Shown: piece after piece, positions 1-5,366 of the stretch
Numbering within the stretch: the first letter of the stretch is position 1
Layout of the letters: each line of letters opens with the position of its first letter
NCBI GenBank assembly: GCA_035315125.1
Contig: DATFYI010000203.1
Span: 1 to 5,378, forward strand
DNA from: DATFYI01 sp035315125
GTDB lineage: Bacteria; Chloroflexota; Anaerolineae; Anaerolineales; Anaerolineaceae
Direction of reading: 5' to 3'
DNA length: 5,378 nucleotides
Position numbers and translations under genes: made by a program
The notes under the pieces: generated by a model
Database searches by the model: none
Seen by the model: only the letters and a program-made list of their open reading frames with translations
Told to the model about the DNA's origin: nothing

Positions 1-496
1 GCAGGTTGAATGCCCCGGCGATATTTAGCGATTCATGGAATGTGCCTTCATTTGAGGCTCCATCGCCAAAGAAACAGGCTACTATCTGTCCGCTCTTGCG
101 CACTTTGGCGGACATGGCTGCCCCGGTGGCGATCGGAATACCAGCGCTGACTATCCCATTGGCGCCCAGGATGCCGAGTTTTGGCCAGGCGATGTGCATT
201 GAACCACCTTTGCCTTTGTTGTAGCCAGTGGACTTGGCGAATAACTCGGCCATCATACAACGCATCTCGCCCCCTTTGGCGATAATGTGACCGTGACCTC
301 GGTGGGTGCTGGTGATGTAATCATCGTCATTCAAATTGGCGCACACTCCAACTGCTATCGCTTCTTCTCCAAGATAGAGATGGACAAACCCAGGAAGTTC
401 ACCGGCGGCAAACAGATCTTTCACGCGGTTCTCAAAATGGCGGATTTTGAGCATGCGCTCATACATCAACAATAGTTTTTCTCGTGGAATATCCAT
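1..496 (-). CDS. Thiamine-diphosphate-dependent dehydrogenase E1 alpha subunit, acetoin/pyruvate type (partial, 3' end off window)
   Basis: This is the N-terminal half (165 codons) of an E1 alpha subunit, which with E1 beta uses thiamine diphosphate to decarboxylate or cleave a 2-oxo acid or acetoin and passes the acyl group to a lipoyl E2 in the cytoplasm. Visible landmarks are the HLYLGEEA segment (residues 39-46), STHRGHGH (63-70), KGKGGSMH (94-101), LGILGANGIV (107-116) and the start of the thiamine-diphosphate motif GDGASN (144-149). The second half of that motif lies past the left edge. No stop interrupts the frame. The wording of these motifs is closer to acetoin dehydrogenase AcoA than to classical PdhA (inference from family memory). 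The family is usually about 320-330 residues, so roughly half is present. It starts 24 bases after the TIM-barrel gene, so it is in the same operon, and E1 beta and E2 genes are expected just left of the window. Confidence 0.93.
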   Translation of the reverse strand, partial: MDIPREKLLLMYERMLKIRHFENRVKDLFAAGELPGFVHLYLGEEAIAVGVCANLNDDDYITSTHRGHGHIIAKGGEMRCMMAELFAKSTGYNKGKGGSMHIAWPKLGILGANGIVSAGIPIATGAAMSAKVRKSGQIVACFFGDGASNEGTFHESLNIAGAFNL

Positions 497-500
497 ACAA

Positions 501-506
501 TCCTCC
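501..506 (-). promoter_or_regulatory. Ribosome binding site for the E1 alpha gene
   Basis: The minus strand reads GGAGGA four bases before the ATG at 496. It lies in the 24-base gap after the stop of the preceding gene, which supports this start and independent initiation within a shared transcript. Confidence 0.8.
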
Positions 507-520
507 GTTAGATAAGATAG

Positions 521-1309
521 CTAGCCGCGCACAAGGCTTAAGGCTTCTGCGGCGGCCTGCTCGGATGGAACGGTTGGAGCAAACTCGAACCCCACGTACT
601 TCTCATAACCAGCAGCCTTCAGGGACTTGAATATATTTGCGTAGTTTATTTCTCCCGTGCCGGGTTGGTGGCGTCCGGGCACGTCAGCCACATGAATGTG
701 TCCAATGACATCTAGATTATGAGTTAGGGCATTGATTAAATTTCCTTCCATCACCTGCATATGATAAATATCGTAAAGCAGGCGGATGTTGGGGCTATCC
801 ACGTCACGGATCAGGTCAAAACCGAGTGCCGAACCGTGCAAAAAATAACCCGGATGGTCAACATAGATATTGAGCGGTTCGAGCACCAGGGTCACCCCGG
901 CCATTTCCGCCAAGGGGGCAATCATTTTCAATCCAACTCTAACACTTTCATACTTCTCATTTTCGGAGAGCTGTGGATACTGGTAGCGGACTGAGCGATC
1001 TTTGCCGAGCTCGTCGGTGAGTAGAAACATGGCTACGACACCCATTTCGTTGGCTTTATTTAACGATTTTTGAATGCCAGCGATGAATCCAGCCCGATGC
1101 TCCGGATGGATGAGCGTGCCACCCAGGTTTGACTGAAAAGTGGCGATCTTGATACCAGCCTTCTGAGCAGTTTCTTTAATGGCTGGCATGTCTTTATTGT
1201 CCCAGTTCCAGAACTCGATCGCGTCAAACCCTTGTTGAGCTGCTTTCTGGATCCGTTCCAGGAATGGATATTCCGTGTAGATCATTTCAATACATACAGA
1301 TGTCTTCAT
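521..1309 (-). CDS. Hydroxypyruvate isomerase-like sugar isomerase/epimerase (xylose-isomerase-like TIM barrel)
   Basis: A 262-residue TIM-barrel protein of the AP-endonuclease-2/xylose-isomerase-like superfamily, closest in motif wording to hydroxypyruvate isomerase (Hyi) and the related 2-oxo-tetronate isomerase OtnI. These cytoplasmic metal enzymes interconvert short ketose/aldose-type substrates. Visible motifs are LVLEPLN (141-147), LLYDIYHMQVMEGNL (177-191), IGHIHVADVPGRHQPGTGE (202-220) and VGFEF (239-243). The expected metal and catalytic residues are therefore E144, D180, H206 and E242. The usual Hyi wording has Gln where H206 stands, as I recall the family, while many epimerases have His, so substrate assignment is open. 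The start at 1309 is chosen for its AGGAGA site and because MKTSVCIEM opens the first barrel strand. The frame stays open upstream to 1354, adding 15 residues with no family character. Length matches Hyi (about 260). It could also act on an intermediate such as an oxo-tetronate. Confidence 0.88.
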   Translation of the reverse strand: MKTSVCIEMIYTEYPFLERIQKAAQQGFDAIEFWNWDNKDMPAIKETAQKAGIKIATFQSNLGGTLIHPEHRAGFIAGIQKSLNKANEMGVVAMFLLTDELGKDRSVRYQYPQLSENEKYESVRVGLKMIAPLAEMAGVTLVLEPLNIYVDHPGYFLHGSALGFDLIRDVDSPNIRLLYDIYHMQVMEGNLINALTHNLDVIGHIHVADVPGRHQPGTGEINYANIFKSLKAAGYEKYVGFEFAPTVPSEQAAAEALSLVRG

Positions 1310-1312
1310 ATA

Positions 1313-1318
1313 TCTCCT
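1313..1318 (-). promoter_or_regulatory. Ribosome binding site deciding the TIM-barrel gene start
   Basis: The minus strand reads AGGAGA three bases before the ATG at 1309. Upstream in-frame ATGs at 1354, 1342 and 1327 exist. The one at 1342 has GGAGG only one base away, which is too close for efficient initiation, so 1309 is preferred. Confidence 0.65.
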
Positions 1319-1343
1319 ATCGTTCATTAGTAGAACTTGCATT

Positions 1344-1388
1344 CCTCCCAGCAACTAAGCTGAACATCTTGTTGGAAGGTGTTTTTTT
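1344..1388 (+). terminator. Intercistronic inverted repeat followed by a T run on the plus strand
   Basis: The 87-base gap between the dehydrogenase and TIM-barrel genes contains an 11-base inverted repeat (1344-1354 with 1369-1379) with one mismatch and one wobble pair and a 14-base loop. On the plus strand it is followed by T1380, G1381 and seven Ts (1382-1388). This is the form of an intrinsic terminator for antisense transcription. On the minus strand, the direction of the genes, no T run follows, so there it would be only an mRNA hairpin placed just upstream of the next gene's start, where it could affect RNA stability or translation. No plus-strand gene ends here. Confidence 0.35.
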
Positions 1389-1396
1389 AACGTCTA

Positions 1397-2470
1397 CTAT
1401 GGTTGCTTGGTTTTTGTGCCTATCTTTAATAGATCAATCAAAAATGCAATATCGCGACGGCCTTTTTCACCATTGGTAATCGGTTCTTTATTGTTAATAA
1501 TGCAGTCATAAAAATGACGCCATTCGCGCTTAAACGCTTCGTCGTAAGAGACTAATACCTGTTTTGTTACATTAGTTTTCCCCTCCATTTCATTCATGAT
1601 AATTTTTGTATCAGCATTCTTCAAATATGGGAAGGGAAATTTAACTTCGATCATCCGGTTACTGCCGTAAGCGGTAATGTTCTCGTCCCATTCCGTGCGA
1701 TCCGGGATTAAACCGGTTTCCCAAACACAGCGGGTGTGCGGTCCATATTCCAATAAGGCAATCACGAAGGTATCAAACAATTCCACATGTAAGATCTTGC
1801 TTGCCAAACCAAATGCCTCATGCAAAACAATGGCATCGTGGGAGCAGTTATACATTAACAGGCTGAAAGTTTCGTACAAGTCAGCGCATTCTTTACCGAT
1901 TGCCTTGAGCATGGCTTCGCGTTCGTGGGCGCTTAATTTCTCGATTTCAGCGGTGGGGAGATCATCGCCTACATACAAATCGTAAATTCTATTGTTGATA
2001 GTATAAGTTCCGCCAAAGTCGTGCACCCGAATCAGCCGTAGATTCTGCATTTCCTTGAATTTTTCAAGAGCCCATTGATAAGCAGGGTCATACCGCTTCA
2101 TATAGGCGACCATCAATTTGACTTGATTTGCTTTTGCGGCTGCAATCATCTGGTCGCATTCTTCCAGGTTGAAGGCCATCGGCTTTTCCGTGATAACGTG
2201 TATTCCGGCTTCCATAGCGGCAATAGCAACAGGCGCATGGTCTTTATTGCATATACAAACGACATCCAGGTCCGGCAGAATAACCAGATCCTGATAGTTT
2301 GTAAAATAATGCTTTATTCCGTATTGATTGGCAACCGACTCAACAACTTTTTTGGAGATATCGCAAACAGCTACTAGCTCGAGTTCCGGAAGTTCCAAAA
2401 TGTATGGGATATGAGCAATTTGAGCGATTTGCCCGCATCCGACAACGCCAACTTTCAAGGTCTTTTTCAT
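1397..2470 (-). CDS. Gfo/Idh/MocA family NAD(P)-dependent oxidoreductase
   Basis: A 357-residue cytoplasmic dehydrogenase that would oxidise or reduce a sugar, cyclitol or sugar derivative with NAD(P). The N-terminal Rossmann fold begins with the dinucleotide loop GVVGCGQIAQ (8-17). An acidic residue in AVCDIS (34-39), at the end of the second strand, suggests a preference for NAD. The family EKP signature is at 95-97, inside HVITEKPMAFN. The C-terminal substrate domain follows, with a charged helical stretch (about 165-205) before NCSHDAIVLHEAFG (208-221), which occupies the place of the usual catalytic HD motif (H211, D212). Length is typical (330-390). A modest AAGGA site lies just before the single plausible ATG. 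It starts 33 bases after the rbsD-type gene. Its GC content is visibly lower than that of the two downstream genes. Substrate cannot be told; inositol or a hexose/pentose dehydrogenase are both possible. Confidence 0.93.
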   Translation of the reverse strand: MKKTLKVGVVGCGQIAQIAHIPYILELPELELVAVCDISKKVVESVANQYGIKHYFTNYQDLVILPDLDVVCICNKDHAPVAIAAMEAGIHVITEKPMAFNLEECDQMIAAAKANQVKLMVAYMKRYDPAYQWALEKFKEMQNLRLIRVHDFGGTYTINNRIYDLYVGDDLPTAEIEKLSAHEREAMLKAIGKECADLYETFSLLMYNCSHDAIVLHEAFGLASKILHVELFDTFVIALLEYGPHTRCVWETGLIPDRTEWDENITAYGSNRMIEVKFPFPYLKNADTKIIMNEMEGKTNVTKQVLVSYDEAFKREWRHFYDCIINNKEPITNGEKGRRDIAFLIDLLKIGTKTKQP

Positions 2471-2503
2471 AAGTCCTTCTTTGTTCAGATATAGACGCAG
2501 GAA

Positions 2504-2899
2504 TTAAAAAACTACCCCGGAAACCAAAATGATATTGGCATAGGGAGTAAACTCACCTGTTCGAATTACAGCTTTCGCCTTAGCAGAAAGCTCTTTTAGC
2601 TCATTATGGCTGATTTCAACCACTTCCACCCCTTGAAATATTTCCTTGAGTTTTTTTCCAATCGTGGGACTGACAGAAAAGGTCTCGTGCGCAATCAGAA
2701 TTTGCTGAACTTTTAATTCCTCTGCCACGGTCTGGACGGTTTGTAGAAAGCCCGGCACCCCTGGACAAAGTGCCAAATCGATCCGGTGAGTACCGGATGG
2801 AATTGGAAGACCTGCATCGCCGATTACAAGCATATCTAGGTGCCCCATTCCCGCGACCACATTCGATATATCTTGATTTAGGATTCCCAGCTTTTTCAT
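2504..2899 (-). CDS. rbsD: RbsD/FucU-family sugar pyranase (D-ribose pyranase-like)
   Basis: RbsD-type proteins are cytoplasmic decameric pyranases that convert the beta-pyranose form of D-ribose to the furanose form needed by the next enzyme. FucU relatives act on fucose by mutarotation. The sequence carries GHLDMLVIGDAGLPIP near the N-terminus, an ISHNELK segment and a TPYANIILVSGV tail. Counting from the second ATG (2899) gives 131 residues with H20, D28, H98, Y120 and N122, which agrees with the length and the active-site numbering I recall for B. subtilis RbsD. An ATG at 2902 is also in frame, but its Shine-Dalgarno spacing is only two bases. It is the first gene after the repressor, 136 bases downstream, and the first of the catabolic genes. 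The tail motifs favour RbsD over FucU, but without ribose kinase or an Rbs transporter in view the real sugar may differ. Confidence 0.92.
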   Translation of the reverse strand: MKKLGILNQDISNVVAGMGHLDMLVIGDAGLPIPSGTHRIDLALCPGVPGFLQTVQTVAEELKVQQILIAHETFSVSPTIGKKLKEIFQGVEVVEISHNELKELSAKAKAVIRTGEFTPYANIILVSGVVF

Positions 2900-2904
2900 C
2901 ATAC

Positions 2905-2910
2905 CCTCCT
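2905..2910 (-). promoter_or_regulatory. Ribosome binding site deciding the rbsD start
   Basis: A perfect AGGAGG lies five bases before the ATG at 2899 and only two bases before the ATG at 2902. The spacing therefore selects the second of two adjacent methionine codons. Confidence 0.8.
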
Positions 2911-2924
2911 GTACTGCCGAATAA

Positions 2925-2953
2925 TCTATATGAATGGGCTAACATTTCGACAA
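2925..2953 (-). promoter_or_regulatory. Candidate sigma70-type promoter for the rbsD-led catabolic genes
   Basis: On the minus strand TTGTCG (2953-2948) and TATAGA (2930-2925) are separated by exactly 17 bases, each matching four of six consensus positions. Transcription would start near 2918, leaving a leader of about 20 bases that includes the AGGAGG. The match is moderate. Readthrough from the repressor gene is an alternative, because no convincing terminator separates them. Confidence 0.4.
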
Positions 2954-2958
2954 ATTGC

Positions 2959-2980
2959 TAAAATAAAGGTGTTCGTTTAT
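2959..2980. promoter_or_regulatory. Operator-like element upstream of the rbsD promoter
   Basis: The sequence at 2963-2980 is an imperfect 18-base palindrome whose outer five bases pair perfectly (ATAAA with TTTAT), six of nine positions in all. On the minus strand it reads AAACG, five bases, CTTTATTTTA. The repressor's own leader has AAACG, four bases, CTTTATTTTA (4129-4111). A shared 10-mer next to a shared half-operator suggests the same regulator touches both places. The A/T richness of the 10-mer weakens the case. Confidence 0.35.
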
Positions 2981-3035
2981 AGGATACTTATGGATTATTA
3001 AGGGTGGCCAGGAAATATCGTAAAACTGGAAAAAA

Positions 3036-4085
3036 TCAGGAAGATCTTGCCATAGTAGAATCCCGGATGACAAGTTCGGGTTTTAAAATGACACGTTTCC
3101 TTTTGGTATTTGAGGGGTGACTTTCCAATCGCAAAAATAACAGCTCGGTGATCTTTTCTGCCATTTTCTGGGTTGGCTGGGCGATCGTAGTCAGCGCCGG
3201 AGAAGAGGCCTTAGCTAGTAGAATGTCGTCAAATCCAACAATGGAAATATCGTTCGGCAGGACAAGGTTGCGGGAATGGATTGCTCTGATACAACCGAAA
3301 GCCATCATATCGTTGCTGACAAAGACAGCATCCGGCCGTGGATTGAGATCTAAGAGGTGGAGCATGGCAGCTTCGCCTAATTTGAAATGGAAGTCTCCAT
3401 TAACAATGTACTCCGGATAAACGGGAAGGTCGGCTTCGCAAAGGGCGCGGCGGTATCCGTTTACCCGGTCAGCACTGGGGGTTAGTTCCGAGGGTCCTGC
3501 GATACAAGCGATCCGTTTGTGTCCTAGCGAAATTAAATGATTTGTTGCCAGATAACCGCCATATTCATTATCGATTAAGACGACATCTGCCAGTTGTGTA
3601 GGTACTTCACGGTCAGCCAAAACAATCGGTATCCCACTATTCTCAAGTTGCTCTATATAGTCTTGGGATGAGCCAGTTGATATAAAGATGATACCCTCAA
3701 CCTGTTTGGCCAGCAAAACACCAAAATAGGCTTTCTGTTTTTCTGGGTTATCATCGCTGTTACAGATAATCAAACTATAGCCTTTATTAAAAACAATATC
3801 CTCAATCGCTCGTGAAATTTCCGCAAAAAACAGATTTGCCATATCCGGGACCACCAGGCCAATAGTCCTTGTCCGACCAGAGCGGAGACCACGCGCAAGC
3901 ATGTTGGGTTTATATCCCAATTCATTCATAGCCTGCATGACTCTTTCTTTGAGATCTTCGCTCACAAAACGAGTGTTATTAATCACATGGGAAACGGTAG
4001 TTATTGAGACATCCGCAAATTTAGCGACGTCCCGAATGGTCACATTTGTATCCGGATGATCTTTTGAGGACTTCTTGATGGGCAT
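3036..4085 (-). CDS. LacI-family transcriptional repressor
   Basis: A 349-residue LacI/GalR-type repressor, probably the local regulator of the sugar genes. The helix-turn-helix covers residues 16-37 (TIRDVAKFADVS, then TTVSHVIN). The hinge helix follows with LARGLRSGRT (63-72). A periplasmic-binding-protein-like sugar-sensing domain occupies about 74-345, with IGLVVPD (75-81), ADRE (157-160), SADRVNGYRRAL (204-215), VSNDMMAFG (257-265), VGFDD (283-287) and a terminal LVIRDS (338-343). The ATG at 4085 is the only ATG but lacks a good ribosome site and gives 15 residues ahead of the HTH. A GTG at 4043 would give a start directly before TIRDVA, as is usual in this family. The gene has its own promoter and an operator in its leader, so autoregulation is likely. 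The effector is probably a sugar or sugar phosphate. The pairing with rbsD makes an RbsR-like role possible but not proven. Confidence 0.94.
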   Translation of the reverse strand: MPIKKSSKDHPDTNVTIRDVAKFADVSITTVSHVINNTRFVSEDLKERVMQAMNELGYKPNMLARGLRSGRTRTIGLVVPDMANLFFAEISRAIEDIVFNKGYSLIICNSDDNPEKQKAYFGVLLAKQVEGIIFISTGSSQDYIEQLENSGIPIVLADREVPTQLADVVLIDNEYGGYLATNHLISLGHKRIACIAGPSELTPSADRVNGYRRALCEADLPVYPEYIVNGDFHFKLGEAAMLHLLDLNPRPDAVFVSNDMMAFGCIRAIHSRNLVLPNDISIVGFDDILLAKASSPALTTIAQPTQKMAEKITELLFLRLESHPSNTKRKRVILKPELVIRDSTMARSS

Positions 4086-4119
4086 GGTTGTTATCGGTCT
4101 TTTCAGGAATTAAAATAAA

Positions 4120-4131
4120 GAAAACGTTTGC
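4120..4131. promoter_or_regulatory. LacI-type operator in the repressor leader
   Basis: The core AAACGTTT (4122-4129) is a perfect eight-base palindrome around the central CG typical of LacI/GalR/CcpA operators, and an outer G/C pair at 4120 and 4131 also matches. It sits about 10-21 bases downstream of the expected transcription start of the repressor gene, a position suited to negative autoregulation. A second perfect palindrome, TTGCGCAA (4128-4135), overlaps its edge. Confidence 0.65.
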
Positions 4132-4147
4132 GCAATGGTTTAAATTG

Positions 4148-4176
4148 ATTGTAGCATCACAATAGGCTGAAGTCAA
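4148..4176 (-). promoter_or_regulatory. Sigma70-type promoter of the LacI-family gene
   Basis: On the minus strand TTGACT (4176-4171) and TACAAT (4153-4148) are separated by 17 bases, each matching five of six consensus positions. Transcription would start near 4141, about 55 bases before the ATG at 4085. This is the best promoter in the window. The insertion sequence end lies about 15 bases further upstream. Confidence 0.75.
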
Positions 4177-4203
4177 GCAGTAATAGAAAAGGTGTCTGTC
4201 CCA

Positions 4204-4232
4204 AAAATGGTTGGCAAAATGAAGAAAATGGT
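4204..4232. repeat. Short direct repeat near the insertion sequence end
   Basis: AAAATGGT occurs at 4204-4211 and again at 4225-4232, a spacing of 21 bases or two helical turns, just inside the presumed left end. Repeats in this place can be transposase binding sites, but eight A-rich bases may recur by chance. Confidence 0.3.
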
Positions 4233-4268
4233 AGAGCCTGGATGCTTCCCAAAAGCAGACTTTGTGGG

Positions 4269-5312
4269 CTATGCCACCCTCATGCCAGCAACTATTACCA
4301 CTGGCCATTCCAGGCCAGGTTTTGTACCCTCGCACGGTTCTCGCTCGCATCTTCATCTTGCCAACCACCTGTTCGGTTGGGTTGTTGGTCCAGGGCACAT
4401 CTGGTTGCCAATCAATCACCCGATATTGTGCCCAATTCTGCGCTAAACGGACAATCAAGGAACGCAATTTGTCCACAGTTGTGAGCTCGGCACCCGCTCG
4501 TCTCCACGGGCCGGCTGGAAACTGATGACATAATTCCACCAGGCGCTTATCACCCTCGATGGGCAAGTCCCGCAGGATTTGCCGCACCTCCTCTGCTATC
4601 CCAATCCACTCCGGCGGTAGGCTTTCTTTCAGTTCGTGGATGGCTAATCCCACCCAACGCCGTACATGAAATTGGCAAATCTGCTGTTCCAGCTGCAGGT
4701 CCTCGGCCACTTGCTTATAACTGAACATATCATCCGTAACGATCACACTCACCCCCAGACGCTGTACCAGTGGTTCCAGAAACCGCTTGACCGCCTGGGG
4801 ATCTTTTTCATCCACTACCCCACCGTCACGGGCTCTCCAGTCCCCAAATCGACCACCACTAATACCGCTTGGGTCTTGCCCCAGCCGCGCACATAAGCCC
4901 CATCCATGCCCATTATGCGCACTGGTTTCCAAAAGTGCTCTCGTTCGAAACCCTCTGCCCGCCGTTGTACATCCCGCCAGATACTCATGCGGCTCAGACT
5001 AATTCCAAACCCACTCAGGTAGCGCGAGGAACAGCGATAACTCATCCCAAAGATCCAGCCAATCGCCGCCAGTGTGCGCAAGCGGGTGGTTTGTCGAGCC
5101 CGATCAATCCCCGGCGGATAATGCCGAAAGGTCCTGCGGCAACGGCAACAGCGATACCGGTACACCCACACTTCGCTTAGTTTCGGATCGCTGACCCGTT
5201 TGGCTGTTCCTCCCCAGCGTTGGAAGGTCTCTCCCATGCAATACGGACATTGTTTTGGCCGTTCCGGCTGACTATCCTTGACTTCGGGTAATTGTAGCGT
5301 GACAATAGACAT
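4269..5312 (-). pseudogene. Zinc-ribbon DDE transposase, broken by two frameshifts
   Basis: The first segment (5312 to 4815, 165 codons) starts with an N-terminal zinc ribbon (C22, C25, C55, C58), a likely helix-turn-helix (about 80-118) and the first catalytic Asp, in GMDGAYVRG (D137). It ends at a TAG at 4817-4815. The protein continues in the -1 frame from about 4815 with VDEKDPQAV, the second Asp in VIVTDD (codon near 4734) and the Glu in TNNPTEQVVGKMKMRART (codon 4374-4372). Near 4299 a further shift is needed to reach a natural-looking tail, VIVAGMRVA, ending in TAG at 4271-4269. The rejoined product is about 345 residues. All three catalytic acids survive, so decay looks recent. The second segment's frame runs open past the element to 4021, but that part is meaningless. 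The first shift could instead be programmed; the second makes a dead gene more likely. Confidence 0.8.
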
Positions 5313-5313
5313 G

Positions 5314-5366
5314 GCAAGCTCTCGAGTAAGGCTAATTTTCGCAAATTGATCTTACTCTCAGCTTGC
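5314..5366 (-). promoter_or_regulatory. Long leader hairpin abutting the transposase start codon
   Basis: Bases 5314-5320 and 5325-5330 (GCAAGCT and AGTAAG) pair with 5360-5366 and 5351-5356, giving 13 base pairs around a small internal loop (four bases against three). Inside, AATTT (5334-5338) and AAATT (5343-5347) pair across a four-base loop. In the transposase mRNA the 3' arm ends one base before the ATG at 5312 and covers part of the weak GAGAG ribosome site. On the plus strand the same structure is followed by TCTTTTTT (5367-5374), so it could also act as an intrinsic terminator in that direction. Confidence 0.6.

Noticed and set aside
48..260. Minus-strand open frame of about 70 codons
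   Set aside because: It lies in another frame of the well-supported E1 alpha gene and has no family character.
1677..2377. Plus-strand open frames (1677-1985, 2075-2377)
   Set aside because: They are antisense shadows of the Gfo/Idh gene without ribosome sites or recognisable products.
2616..2945. Minus-strand open frame of 109 codons
   Set aside because: It overlaps rbsD in a different frame and has low-complexity, unrecognisable content, whereas rbsD has a full set of conserved residues.
2938..2961. Direct repeat GCTAA (2938-2942 and 2957-2961) near the rbsD promoter
   Set aside because: Five bases is too short to be distinguished from chance, and it has no symmetry expected of a LacI-type operator.
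2987..3030. Possible terminator after the repressor gene
   Set aside because: The only stems are four base pairs (CCAG with CTGG, CTTA with TAAG) and no T run follows on the minus strand.
4021..4932. A single 303-codon gene spanning transposase and repressor leader
   Set aside because: Only its middle part is transposase. Its first 39 or so codons are out of frame with the true N-terminal half, and its last part reads through the element end, the repressor promoter and the repressor gene's 5' end.
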